Shown here piece by piece: positions 1-11,095 of a stretch of 64,000 bases of DNA. A model generated the notes under the pieces. That model was not told where the DNA came from. It made no database searches and worked only from the letters and a program-made list of their open reading frames with translations. Positions within the stretch are counted from its first letter, which is position 1. The number at the start of each line of letters is the position of its first letter. Source of the stretch: Micractinium sp. NFX-FRZ. Taxonomy: Eukaryota > Chlorophyta > Trebouxiophyceae > Chlorellales > Chlorellaceae. The position numbers and the translations under genes are program-made. Location of the stretch: positions 1-64,000 of the forward strand of contig JAPTJF010000356.1 in assembly GCA_029339195.1 (NCBI GenBank). The letters are read 5' to 3'.

Positions 1-413
1 ATCGCGCGCAGCGGTGCAGGATTTGGCCAGAAAAGGCACCTTGTCGCTCAAATGCTGAGCTGATCTGACGGGGGCCCAGCACTCGGCGGAAACTTGGAGG
101 CCCAGGATGCTCTCGCTTAGTGAATTGCACATAACCCCCGTAGTGTAGTTGGTCCCCGGCGGAACACACGGCACCCTCGGTCTCCTTTGGGTCCCGCCTT
201 CCTGACCGCAGCGCTGCGCCCCGTCGGCTTCTGGACTCTTAGAATCGGCGTCTGGGCCCAGAGATCAAATCTCAGACTCCCGGGAAGCTCCCCGAGAGGC
301 GCTGGGAGGCGGGGCACAGGGGGCGCAGGCGCACCGGCACCACCCCGCCCCTTGCGACCGCCGCCGCAGAGTGCATCCTGCCACCCGGCACCACGCGCGG
401 CAGTTGACCAGCC
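1..413. other. 5' flank of the first gene
   Basis: No gene is supported here. The open frames on both strands are short and look like chance frames in GC-rich DNA. The stretch probably holds the promoter and 5' leader of the metallophosphoesterase gene that starts at 414. The end of a neighbouring gene to the left cannot be excluded. Confidence 0.4.
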
Positions 414-3379
414 ATGCGCGTGTGGGCGATGTCTGACATCCACACCGACTATGCGGAGAATCTGCAGTGGCTGCGCCAGCTGGCTGGTCAGGGCAAAGGC
501 AGCAGCAGCTACAAGGAGGATGTGCTGCTGCTGGCGGGGGACGTGAGCGACTCAATGGATACCCTAACGACCACGCTGGAGCTTTGTGCTGCCGCATTTT
601 CTCACGTATTCTACATCCCTGGCAACCACGGTGCGTGTTCTCTGGCAAGTGCATTCCCTGGCCAAGTGCCCGCTGCCCTCCTGCGACACTCGCTGGCTGA
701 GGAGGGTCCGCAGGTTCTAGGATGGTCCAAACCGAAGGGCCGGTCTTGCTTGCAGCACTGCGGAGCCGTTGCCTGTGCTGGGCCTGCGGGCATGCGGCGG
801 CTGCAGCCAGCACCCACGTTGCTTGTCATGCCTCCCTGGACACACCTGCAGACCTGTGGGTGCGCAAGCATGAGCGGGGGCAGTACGATTCGATAGGTAC
901 ATCACCAGCCTGGCGCCAGCTGCGTGCTCCGGAACCTGTGTCAAGCTATCCGCCGCGCAGTGCCTTTTTCCGGCCCACTGGTTGATGCCCTTCTCCTGCA
1001 GCCTCCGCACTTGCACCTAGCCTGCCCGCCGCACCCCTCGTCCCTGCACCCACCCTGCACCCCTCCCTGCCGCCCGCCACGCCCCGCCCCCGCAGGCAAG
1101 CTGCACGCCGTGCAGGCGCTGTGCACCCGCCTGGGTGTGCACACCGCGCCCGCCTGCGTGGGCGGCGTCTGGGTGTTCCCCCTCTACTCTTGGTACTCTG
1201 CCCATTGGGACCGCGAGCCGGATGTGCCGGGCAGCACTCCCATTAGCAAGGTGGGTGCTGGGGGCAGGGAGCTTGGGGAGCTGTGCTCTGTGAGTGCGGA
1301 AGCCAGTTGTGGCGTCGGCTGCACCCAGTCAGCAGCCCGCCCTTTGCCCCAATTCGGCACAGGTCGTGGCCGGCCCGTGCCTGTGTCAGCAATCCACTGT
1401 CTGCCCACGGTGCCCCCTCCTCAGGTCGTGCTCGACGTCCAACGTCTGCTTCTGGTTCAAATAACCCGCCTCCCGCCCACATCCCCCCGTCCCCCTCCCC
1501 AGGTCATGCTCGACTTCCACGTCTGTTCGTGGCCGGAGCCGCTGAACAGCCACGACGACTCGCTGGCGGCACACTTTGACTCCATGAACGAGCCGGCCTT
1601 CAGCGAAGCGCTGCAGGTGACTGGCACAGTGATGTCACACTCTGAATCATTACTCGCATCATGCCCCAAGGGTGGGCAGGAGACTGTGCTGCGCTGGCCA
1701 AGCCCGCACGTAGCACAATCGCGCCAGAGCAGGCGCACACATGTCCAAGCGGCTGGGGGTGCAGTGTGGGCACGGCCAGGGGTGTGCAGGCGGTGGCAGT
1801 GAGTGGTTGATTTGCCTCTTGGTACCAGAGCCGGTTGCTGTCTGCAGTGTGCATGCAGTCTGCCAGGCCGCCGCCGGGGGGCCACCAAACTCTCGCCAGG
1901 GCACGCACCCGCCATGCCCTGCCCGCCCCCCCACCTGCAGCAAGTGGAGGCCCAGGCGGCAGCGGCGGGCGGGGTGCGCCCCCCCATCCTCTCCTTCTCC
2001 CACTTCCTGCCCCGCCAGGAGCTGCTGCCAGAGAAGGTGGGCGCCCGCTGTTGAGCCATCATCTGTTTTGTTGAAGACGTGTTTCGTATTGTTTCGTATC
2101 TGCTCTGTCCTGCCTGGAGGGGGCTGGCAGTACAGTTGGGCTGCATACATCGGCTGCGCCACACTGTGTGGGTTCGGCTAGGAGGGTGGAAGGCGGCAGG
2201 CCTGCCTGCTGCGCCCGTCTGCGCCAAGCCCTGCTTCCTGCCCTGCTGCAGTGCTCCCCACCGTCTGCCTCATCACTGTTTCACGCCCTCTGGTTATGCG
2301 TCTGTGCAGCGCATGCTGTTCTACCCCAACCTGGCCAAGGCCTCGGGCAGCGACCAGCTGGAGGCGCGCATCCGGCGCCTGCGCCCGCTGGCGCACGTGT
2401 TTGGGCACACGTGAGCGCAGCTGTCTTATCTTCTTATCTGCGCATGGGGCTTGGTTCTGGCAGCGTACCGTAGACGTGACTACCATGTACGTCGCTGGCT
2501 GTGGGCTCCACGCCCCCCGCGCCGTTGTATTACGTCGTGGCCTGTTTTTGGCGCTGTGCCATGTATCCGCCCGGCACACCTGCTGCCGCCGCTCGCTCTG
2601 CTACGCTGCTGGCCAGAGACAATCCTGCACCCAGTGGTTCATCACGCAGGCAGAGCAACTGCCAGCTGCCACCTTCCTCCCACCTTCCTCCCTGCAGGCA
2701 CTTCACTTGGGATGCCGAGATTGAGGGGGTGCGGTACGTCCAGTGGCCGCTGGGATACCCTCATGAGCACAAGCGCAGGCAAGGCCTGGCCATCTGTGCA
2801 TTTGGGCGGGAGGGCGTGGGACTATGGCCAGCGTGAATTAACAGGCGCTGGGGGCACCAGTCGCGGCAGCCCCTGCACACTATCATGCCAGCGGTGGGCA
2901 GCCACGTAGCCTCTGTTACTCATCCGTGCAGCCCCCTCATGACCTCCCATTTGCCTGTTGGTAAGCTGCAGGCGCAACGGTGGCGCTGGCTGGCTGCCGC
3001 TGCCGTTGTTTGACACGGACAGCGGGCTCACCCCTCCCCGGGACTGCTACTGGTGAGCATGAATTGGGTCGGCAGAGCAGGGCAGGGCGGGGCAGGGTGC
3101 TCCGCCCTAGTGCACTTAAACTAGCTTATAGCTTGCATGCACACGGCAGTACAGCCATGCTTTTGTAAATATATGACTGATGACAACCCTGTCACTCCCC
3201 TGCGTTTGCAGGTCCAGCTACCACAGCACCCAACTGGCAGAACCCCGACATGAACATATCGCATATACTTGATCACATGACACACCTGTGACTCCCTTTG
3301 CTCTTGCAGGTCCAGCTACTACAGCACCACCCGGCGGAACCCCAACAACACCGTCCCTGCACCGTGGGTGACCGGCTGA
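414..3379 (+). CDS. Calcineurin-like metallophosphoesterase
   Basis: This is a metal-dependent phosphoesterase of the calcineurin-like superfamily; its substrate is unknown. Nine exons join in frame to 319 residues: 414-630, 852-896, 1096-1250, 1503-1616, 1941-2036, 2310-2410, 2698-2778, 2972-3052 and 3310-3379. The metal-binding motifs are seen in order: SDIHTDY near residue 7, LAGDVSD, GNHD (created exactly by the exon 1/2 junction) and GHTH (created by the exon 6/7 junction). That two motifs are completed by splicing strongly supports the model. The block SHFLPRQELLPEK resembles the plant/algal branch of the family. There is no obvious signal peptide or membrane segment. The intron after exon 7 uses a GC donor. 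A second possible last exon at 3212-3270 is discussed in the findings. Confidence 0.88.
1417..1460 (+). repeat. Echo of exon 4 acceptor
   Basis: The bases from about 1421 repeat, with substitutions, the acceptor and first ~30 bases of exon 4 (1501-1535). The copy lies in intron 3 about 80 bp upstream of the real exon and still has a CAG|GT acceptor-like junction. Its frame soon meets a stop. Confidence 0.6.
3201..3270 (+). repeat. Duplicate last-exon candidate
   Basis: The segment repeats the polypyrimidine tract, AG acceptor and start of the final exon at 3310. Spliced in phase from 3052 it encodes a different 19-residue tail beginning SSYHST and stopping at 3268-3270. The exon used in the model begins SSYYST. 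Both tails keep the frame, so alternative termini are possible. Confidence 0.55.
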
Positions 3380-4090
3380 TCGGCGCTACACCCTGGGTGG
3401 CACACCGTCCCTGCACCCTGGGTGACCGGCTGACTGGCGCTGCGGGACGCCCTGCGCAACCGCTATCACTCAGCCTCTTGGTTGCCAGCTGGCCTGACCA
3501 CGAATGGCCCACTGGTGCAAGCAATTGACAATTGCTGGGGCAACCGGCTGCCCACAGGCCGGCTGCCCACTGGAAAGTGCACCCTTTGCAGGGGTCGTAC
3601 CTGCTGGCAGGGGTGTACTTGTACTGACGCGCCTGCTCAGGGCACGCGCCCAGCCAGAGCACAGTCTTGGCTGCCTAGCCTGTATGCACATGGCCAAGGC
3701 TAACGTCTTGTTGCAGTTGATATTACATTTTATTATTTCTGTCTCCGAACATCTTGAATGAATAACCTCTGGGCACTGCTCCTCTGTCCCGCATGCACCC
3801 GGACATGCAACCCCGTTTCCATGCACCGCACAGCACCTCCCATCCCAGTCTTGCCTCTAAAACCCGCTGACCCGTCAAGTTCTCTATGCAATCATGTAAG
3901 CCCCGACATAGAAAACAACCAGCACTTGACTTCTGGGTGCCAGCTCTCTGGCTGGGTGCCCAGCCTTGCCCCAGCCCTTGGGCGCGTTGCTGTGCTGCCG
4001 CCAGCAGCGGTCAAGTGGCAGCAGCATTGCCTCTTCACCTGCCGCCGCATCCTACTGGAACCTTTGGTTGATTACAATTTAACAAAAGGC
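3380..4090. other. 3' UTR and spacer between first two genes
   Basis: The start of this stretch repeats the end of the last coding exon: the short block ending in the GGCTGA stop occurs at about 3350-3380 and again at 3403-3432. A TGTAA polyadenylation motif lies at 3895-3899. The remainder should hold the promoter of the gene starting at 4091. No further gene is supported. Confidence 0.45.
3895..3899 (+). terminator. TGTAA polyadenylation motif
   Basis: TGTAA is the usual poly(A) signal of chlorophyte green algae. This one lies about 515 bp after the metallophosphoesterase stop and before the next start codon. Another TGTAA lies inside its last intron, near 3164. Confidence 0.4.
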
Positions 4091-6406
4091 ATGGCTCGCG
4101 TGCCATCCAGCAGGCAGCAGCTAGCAGCGCAGAGGCCGCGCAGAGGCAGGCTTTGGAGCGCCGTCGCGGCTCTGGGATTTTTATCGGCGGCATTTATGCT
4201 CACAATGATGCCTAGTGCATCGCAGCAACATGTGCCGGTGCGGATGCGGCCCATTAGCCCTGCTGCCCGCCGCCCTCCACCGTTGCTCTGCCGCACTTGC
4301 CCGCTCCCGGGCGCCGCCTCTCGCCGCCCGTCCTGTGCAGCCTTCTTGTGCACTGCTTCCCGTCCTGCAGGATAGAAGCATTTCAGCTGTGTCAGCGTTG
4401 CAGCAGACATCTGCGAGGGAGCCCGCAGGGCAGGCAGCATTGGCGGCAGACAGCAGCGGGGGCACGGGCGGCAGCGGCAGCGGTAGCGGCAGCGGCAGCA
4501 GCAGCGGCGGCCAGCCGGATGTCCACACTGGAGTGGAGATTACCGTGCTTGGGGCGGATGGCAAACCCACTGGAGAGAGCTATGAGTTGCTCAATGAGCC
4601 AGTTCCGGAGGTGGGTGGGGCGGGGGAAGCAGGGGCATGACTTCCTGTTGTTGTTGAGCAGGAAGGAGGGGCATGCACTCTCCTGTTTCTACAAGTTGTT
4701 TGTTCTTTCTCGCGAGTGGGCCGGTGTATGTGCAGGGATGGTGCCAACAGTAATAACTGTTCTGCGCTGTGCTGTGCCATGTTGCCGTGTGCCATGCCGC
4801 ACCGTGCAGGACTGCTTCCAATGTGACCATGCTGTGCTGTGCTGCACAGGACTGTTACCAGGAGGAGCATGCTGTGATTTGTTGCGCGGTGCCATGCTGC
4901 GCTGTTTGCAGGCCTGCTACCAACAGGACGCTGCTGTGCTGTGCTGTGCCTTGCGGTGCTGTGCAGGACTGTTACCAGGAGGAGCACGCCGACTACGAGG
5001 GGTTTGCACTCACATGGGGGCTCCACTATTACGTGGCCTCGGCGGCGCAGTGCTGCCAGCGGTGCAAGGAGGTGCAGGCGCGCATGCAGGAAGAGCTGGG
5101 GGGGCTGGACGGAGTTGGGCACGGGAGGGTGTGGACGAGCACACGGGCACAGGCGGGATCGGTGCACGTTGAGTGGTAGGTTGTGGCGGCCGTGATAGCT
5201 GCCCAGGCAGGGCACCGCCCGGCGCATGATGGATTGCGGCTGCAGAGGCGCTTGGCCCAGCACTGCGCCCTGCCACCCACTGCTTGCACCGTTGCCTCGC
5301 CGCCTGTTGGTGCACCTGCAGCTGCCGCTCCGTGACGATGGCAGGCGCTGCAATGTGTGGGTGAGTGAGTGCAGGCTTCTCACGCAGGGCAGGCGCTTGA
5401 GGTTTGGCACTGCCTCTCAGTGCACCGGTTGGTGGGCAGTGCTCGTCACCAATCCCTGTGTGTTCTCCTGATGCCCCTTGCTGCCAGGCTGGCCTGCAGG
5501 GGTGGTAGCATAGTGTGACTGCCCTCCAGCACCAGCACCAGCATCAGCAGGCAGCTGTTAGCGCTGTTTCTTGCAGGCACTCACGCACAACCCACGCTAC
5601 GTCTGCTGCGCCGTGCTGCGCTGTGCTGTGCCTTGCTGTGCAATGCAGTTCCACGCGTGTCACTCACTGCCCCGCAGGTGTTCTGTGGCGATGCCAGCGG
5701 GCGGTGCTGGTCGAGAGACATCTGTGAGCCCCTGCTATGCCTGCTGTGCTGTGCTGTGCTATGCTGTGCTGTGCTGTGCTGTGGCAAGTGTTCACCGAGC
5801 GTGTGCGGCCCGCAGTACCCGCTCTTACCCCGCCCTCACTTCCACGTCCCTTCCCGCTCTTCAACTTCACACTCCCCCCATTCCGCCCTGCCCCGCCTCC
5901 TGCCCCGTCGGTGCAGGGAACTACACGACCGGGGAGTGCTGGCTCAAGTCGCAGCAGGACTGGGATGGCAGCACGGACCGGGTCAAAACAAATTTGAAGG
6001 TCAAGGGGCGGGGCGCAAACAACGACGAAGACAAGACGCTGTATGGGGCACCGGGTGAGTGATGCTGTTGCGCTTCATGCTGTTGCGGGGAGGCCCAGGG
6101 GCAGATGCTCAATTGCGTCCGAGAGCCATTGGGTGCGGGCTTAACAGTGGGCAACAATGAGAAGGTTTGCGGCGCCTTGGGTGAGGGGTTCGCAATACAA
6201 GAGGCTGTTTGATAAGTGGCCCTTGGTGAGGCAGGGGTGCTGCTGTGGTGCTGCGCTGCTCCGGGCATGCGCATTGGCAGATCGGCTGCACTGTGGAAGT
6301 CTGCATTGTGTGGAGTCCAAGCTGTGTTCTGCTGTCTTTCCCCTGCCCCCTGCCCTGTGCTGCAGAACTGATTGCGTGGACTGCGGGACTGGTTGTGCCC
6401 AAGTGA
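4091..6406 (+). CDS. Cysteine-rich PAN/Apple-like type II membrane protein
   Basis: The model has seven exons: 4091-4231 (or to 4237), 4371-4610, 4967-5071, 5322-5360, 5678-5723, 5917-6054 and 6366-6406, giving about 249 residues. A basic N-terminus is followed by one hydrophobic segment at about residues 20-42, as in a single-pass signal anchor. A Gly/Ser-rich linker follows. The C-terminal two thirds holds a cysteine pattern (CCQRC, CNVWVFC, GRCWS, GECWLK) like PAN/Apple-type modules, then WTAGLVVPK at the stop. I recall plant and algal proteins of unknown function with this layout, but no specific named family. The likely location is the secretory pathway, facing the lumen. The end of exon 3 is uncertain: a longer form reaching about 5177 also keeps a frame. 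Confidence 0.72.
4799..4966 (+). repeat. Triple echo of exon 3 acceptor
   Basis: Three imperfect copies of the acceptor and first ~30 bases of exon 3 begin near 4806, 4848 and 4912, followed by the real one at 4967. All keep a CAG junction followed by a (G)ACTG-like or GCCTG-like start. They are separated by GCTGT-rich filler. Confidence 0.75.
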
Positions 6407-6479
6407 GCAGCTTCCCGGCAGCTTCCCTGGGCACGTATGCGCCTTGTGCCCAGCCCACGTGTGAAGAACGCCGACTGTG

Positions 6480-6484
6480 TTACA
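6480..6484 (-). terminator. TGTAA polyadenylation motif (minus)
   Basis: The reverse complement reads TGTAA about 160 bp past the CtpA stop codon. It lies in the 240-bp interval between the convergent stops of the PAN-like and CtpA genes. Confidence 0.4.
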
Positions 6485-6645
6485 ACGTGAGCAGGCAGGC
6501 GCCGAAGCGCAACATGTAGCGGATAGGCGTCGGCACCCTTATCACGACCACTACTGCTGCATGTTGTCGCAGCGGTGGTGCCCGACAGAGGCCCAGGGGG
6601 GCGGGGCACGGCAGCAGCCCGCTGCAGCCAGCGCTGTGCGTTCAG

Positions 6646-9600
6646 TCAGAACAGCTTGGGGGCGGCGTCGGTCTGGGCAAAGCGGCAAAAGCCCTCGCCG
6701 GTGAGGGGGATGTCTGCCAGGGTGCCGGCATCCAAAGTGATCGTAGGGGTGATGCCGACCTGTGATGGGGAACCATGGAGGGAGCAAGAGGAAGACCAAT
6801 ACGGTTGGCAGGGCAGGCAGGCGCATTGTACAGGTGGTGACGGCCCGGGCGGGAGGGATGGTAAGAGAAGATGTGGGGCGGGCTCCAGTCTGAAAGGGTT
6901 GGAGGGGGCTGATGGGCTTGCAGCAATGCCAATGACGGGGAACTGGGCAGGGCAGGGCAGGGCAGGGCAAGGAGAAGGAGGCAGATTTGAATCGAAACTT
7001 TTCGGCAAAAAGCAGCAGCACTCAGAACACACACAGCACAAACACACACAAATCCAAACATGACCGTATCCAAACCAATACACCGGGCTTGCCTTGTTGA
7101 TGTCGATGCCGGCAGGGGTCTGGTACTTGGCCACCGTGATGGCCACCGCCGACCCGTCAGAGAGCTCCACAATGGTCTGAAGGAAGCAAGGAGGGAGGGC
7201 AGTGAGGGTCAGTGAGGGGGGCAGGCGAGGGGCAGTGACAGGAGCAACGAGAGCAGCAATGAGAGGGGAGGGGCACGTGGGGTTGGGAAGGAGGGGCAGG
7301 CACGCACACCATGGAGAGAGGCTGCAGCAGTGATCGCTGCAGGGACGGCCACACCGCCGGGCTGGCCTGGCCCGGCAGGCGGGCAGCTCCCCAAGGGTCC
7401 AACAAGAGAGGCAGGGTTGTGGAGAGGTGGACAATGGGCGGCATGCATTTTAGGAACGAGACCAAGGCCACCCATACTTGGGCGACGGTGATGGCCCGCA
7501 TCGCCCCGCCGACCAGGCAATCAGTTGGAACCGCCCTCGAAACCCCAACCCCAACCCTAAACCCAACCCTAACCCCAACCCACCGCCCGCCCACCTGGAT
7601 CAGCCCCTTGCCGTACGTGTTCTCCCCCGCCACCTGCGCCCGCTTGTTGTCCTTCAGAGCCCCGGCCAGCACCTCGCTGGCGCTGGCTGTGCCCCGGTTG
7701 GCCAGCACCACCAGGGGGGTGGAGGTGTCGATGGCGTCGCGCTCCGCCGAGTAGATGTCGCGCACGCCATCGCTGCAGGAGCAGGTAGGGAAGCGGAAAC
7801 AGAGGGTTGGGAGAGGGGTTGGCAAGCGAGGTGCGGATGTGGGCGGGAGGCGGGCCCTACCTACCGAAACAAGGCACAACACCCTGCTCACACTCCCTGC
7901 TCACATGCCAGCCCCACCCAAGTGCCTACAACGACCACGTTGCCTCGTCCCGGCACCCTGCGCCCCTGCCCTCCCCTCAGCTGTACAAGTAGTTTATGAC
8001 ATCAATGGGAAGGCGGAGAAGACCCAGCAATATCAACAGCGAAAGCGCGCACCTGTCTGCGATGAGCACGATGTCTCCCCTGTCCAGCAGCATGCGCCCC
8101 ACCTCCACTCCCGCGGGGAACAGGCCACCGCCGTTGTTGCGCACATCAAGCACCAGCCGCTCAACGCCCTGCATGACAAAAATCACGGAAAGAAGCAGAT
8201 ATTTCAAGCACACGCAGCCGGGAACAGCGCGCCGCCATGCATTTAACACACACACACACACAGATAGAGACAGATATGTCAAGCATAGGCATGACCTGGG
8301 AACAGCCCGACGCTGCTGTTGCAAGTGTGAAGCAGAGGGCGGCAATGCAATGGCAGGGACCAGGTGCCTGCACGGTGAGGAGCAGGGAAGGGCAGTGCGG
8401 TACAGGCAGTGGTGCCGCCCTGTTCTGCCCACCGCCACCAAGCAACACCTCCCCTGCACATGCCCCTGCAGCCCCCTCATGCCCCTGCCGCCCCTCCACC
8501 CCACCTGCCGCTGCAGCTCCGTCAGCGCCGCCCCTCTTGCTCTCCCCACCGCCACCAAGTAACCCCTGCCCCTGCAACTGTCCCCTGCAGCCTACACGTG
8601 CCCTCCCATTTCCTGCCCCTGCAACCTGCACATGCCCCCCGCCTCCATCCCACCACCACACCTGCTGCTTGAGCTCCGTCAGCGCCGCCCGGACCTTCTC
8701 CGCCGTCTGCTTGCTGAAGGTGGCAATGCGGATGTAGCCAAGCTTGCCGGAGCTGTCGCCCGGCGCCAGCCGGCCTGCGCTGGGGCAAAGAGCGGGGTTG
8801 GATAGACAGACAGCTCACGATGCGTTGCGCAAAGTGGCGGCGCAGGTGCTTCCCAGCTTCCAGAGCTGTCGCGCCAGCTGACATTGGGGTGGATGCACAG
8901 TTGCATGTAGTCACCACTGCGCCCGGACTGATTACTCACTGCTGCTGCCGCTGCTGCTGCTGCACAGTACGGGGTTGCCGCCGTCGCTGCTCTAGCTGCT
9001 GCTTGCTGCGGGCCCTCACTCACTCGCTCACTCACCGCTGCTGCCGCTGCTGCTGCTGCACAGTACGGGGTTGCCGCCGTCGCTGCTCTAGCTGCTGCTT
9101 GCTGCCATCACTCACTCGCTCATTCTCTTACTCACTCGCTCACTCTCTTACTCACTCACTCTCTCGCTCAATTCTCGCTCACACACTCACCCACCCACTC
9201 ACTCACCGCTACTGCTGCAGAGGGCGGAGTCAACTGGGTTGAAGGCGATCGGCTGCCGCGTGAGGCGCAGCTCCTTCACCGCGCCGCCGCTGCCGGGCTT
9301 CACGGTGAGCACCACCTCGCTGCCCTCAGGCCCCTGCAGCATGTTGCCTGCAGCATGATGGGTGGATGTAATGGATGCATGCATGGATGGCTGGATGAAT
9401 GCATGAGTGGCGAAGTAGGAGCTGCCTTCGGGGGTTTTGCAGGAGTGGATCTAGGCTGGGAGCAGGCGGGGTGCGGGATGATGCCCAAGGGGAGGCATGG
9501 CCTGCACCCAGTCGCACAGCCTCCCCGCCCGACCGCACACCAGCGCAAGGGCCGCGGCTCATCCAGCACCCAGCCTGCCTGCCTGCCGCGCCCCCCGCCC

Positions 9601-10793
9601 CGCCCGCATACCTGCCTTTCGCATACCTGCGGCATACAGCGACATCGCCACCGTGGGCTGCCCATCAATCTCCAGGATCTCATCGCCCGGCCGGATGCCG
9701 GCACGCTCGGCGGGGCCGCCAGGCGCGGGCGCGATGACGGAGAGGGCCGCCGTGCTGCCCGCCTCAGTCCGGAAGCCCACCTCGACGCCCACGCCGGTCA
9801 CCGAGCCCACCGTGCTGCGCCTGTGGGGAGGGAGGTGGGAGGAAGCGGGGGGGCAGGCGCGGGGGGCGAGGCGGTCGCACGGTAGCGGTTGCATGCATGC
9901 TTGTTCTAATACACAACAAGTGTTTGTGATTTAAATAGTAGTTAAGTCAGGGCCAGGGCACAGGTGAAAGGGTGCCCCCCTGCAGCCTGTGCTGCCCCTA
10001 GTCCCACCCCAGCCCAGCCTCAGCCTGTCCTCAGCCCTCCTGCCCACCCACCTGAGCGCGTTGTATTGGTCTGGGGCCAGGAAGCGTGTGAAGGGGTCGC
10101 CCAGGGAGGCCAGCAGGTTGCGAATCGCCTCGTGTGTTTCTGATCGGTTGCCCAGCGGCACCTTCTTGAGAGCGTCCTCACGCACCTGGCACAGCGCAGC
10201 GGGTTGCAAGGGTCGAACAGGTTGGAAGGCGCTTGTGCTGGGCTACTGAAAGCCCAAAAGGGTGGAAGGCAGGTGTGATGCGGTGCTGAAAGGGGGTCGG
10301 GCTCCCCCAGCTGCACCTTGTTCATAAGAGCGTCCACCCACGCCCACCTCACCTTGAACCAGTTCTGCCCGCCAAACTTCTTGTCCACGTAGGCTCGGTC
10401 AACTGCCCGCCAGGCCTCCAGGAACAGCAGCTGCTCCTGAGTGACTGCATCTGCTGGCGGCGCTGCCAGTGGGCCCGGCGCCAGCGTGGCGGCGGCGGCC
10501 AGCGCCGCCGCTGCCAGCACGGCGGCCGCGCGACGCGACACTGCCTCCAGCTGCTGCTTCCAGTATGCAGGGGCGGGATCTGCTGCCTGGGCTGGGGCCT
10601 GTGGGTGCTGGTGGGCGCCGTCGCTGCTGCTGCTGCTGCTGCTGGCCGTGGTGGCGGCAGCCTGGCGGGGCGCGCCACTGCCGCTGCTCACGGCACTGGT
10701 GCGGCAGGTGATGGCATGGGTGTGGCGCCTGCTGGGACGCTGTGTGGGCACCCACCCCCTGCAGGGCGCGTCGGTGTGGCAAACGCCTTGCAT
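6646..10793 (-). CDS. CtpA: C-terminal processing protease, plastid (D1 protease)
   Basis: This serine endoprotease removes the C-terminal extension of the photosystem II D1 precursor in the thylakoid lumen (family knowledge). Nine exons on the minus strand (10353-10793, 10052-10185, 9627-9820, 9207-9347, 8662-8774, 8053-8168, 7595-7772, 7093-7176, 6646-6759) join in frame to 504 residues. The first ~110 residues look like a bipartite targeting signal: a basic, Ser/Ala-rich stretch, then a hydrophobic Ala/Leu segment ending at ADA. A PDZ domain follows (GVGVEVGF to [13 protein letters not shown]). The peptidase core has [11 protein letters not shown], the catalytic serine in TASASE and the catalytic lysine in ENTYGKG. 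The intron after exon 8 has a GC donor (GCAAGC). The start at 10793 is the first in-frame ATG giving a transit peptide. Confidence 0.93.
7470..7515 (-). repeat. Echo of CtpA exon 8
   Basis: This intron 7 segment resembles the middle of exon 8 (about 7120-7160), sharing the TGATGGCC block and the CCGCCGACC block. A fainter match lies at about 7340-7395. Confidence 0.45.
7540..7581. repeat. Telomere-like CCCTAAA/CCCTAA tract
   Basis: Inside CtpA intron 7 the plus strand shows consecutive CCCAACC, CCCTAAA and CCCTAA units. They are close to the plant/Chlorella telomere unit (TTTAGGG on the other strand) but degenerate. The tract ends about 14 bp from the donor of exon 7. Confidence 0.5.
8503..8545 (-). 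repeat. Echo of CtpA exon 5 donor edge
   Basis: The stretch around GCTCCGTCAGCGCCGCC repeats the last ~35 coding bases of exon 5 plus its GT donor (8655-8697). It lies about 150 bp further along intron 5. Confidence 0.7.
8938..9206 (-). repeat. Echoed donor of CtpA exon 4 and donor-derived microsatellite
   Basis: A ~93-bp unit occurs twice (about 8940-9010 and 9033-9105), sharing a long identical block containing GTACGGGGTTGCC. Each unit contains a GC-repeat segment resembling the exon 4 end followed by GTGAGTGAG on the minus strand. Between the second unit and the real donor at 9206 is an array of TCACTC units, that is, repeated GTGAGTGA. Confidence 0.75.
10303..10345 (-). repeat. Echo of CtpA exon 2 start
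   Basis: On the minus strand this part of intron 1 reads like the start of exon 2, sharing GACGCTCT and AAGGTGC blocks. It is in frame with unspliced exon 1 and encodes [11 protein letters not shown] against the exon's [12 protein letters not shown]. Confidence 0.55.
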
Positions 10794-11095
10794 CGTTAAG
10801 CGGGTGTCTGGGCTGCACGCGGAGATGCAGAATATGCTAGAGCAATGTGATGCGCCGGCGATCGCTGGCGCGATGGCTGGATGGACAGGGACAGACGCTT
10901 GTGCGGGGCGTGCTTTGCTGTGCCGGCCAGGCTGGCAGCGAGGGAGATAAAATCTTCAAGGAAGATGCATTTGGGCGCCGCTTGCTGTCAGAGTTGGACT
11001 TCGGGGTGCTCGTAGACATCAATTTTGCACCGCGCTAGCCTGGACAGCCCCACCCAGCCAAACCCCGTCGATCCCACCTTCAGCACACAGCAGAC
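10794..11095. promoter_or_regulatory. Divergent promoter, CtpA and rhodanese genes
   Basis: Only about 300 bp separate the CtpA start codon (minus) from the rhodanese start codon (plus). Both 5' leaders and both promoters must fit here. No TATA box or known element was identified with confidence. Confidence 0.6.

Noticed and set aside
117..443. Minus-strand frame of 108 codons at the left edge
   Set aside because: It overlaps the metallophosphoesterase start region in antisense, is Gly/Ala/Arg/Pro-rich and lacks motifs.
5072..5177. Longer exon 3 of the PAN-like gene ending at a GTAGGT donor
   Set aside because: It is possible in phase with another acceptor near 5348, but it adds a charged segment between cysteines. 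The shorter form gives a cleaner cysteine spacing. Kept as an alternative only.
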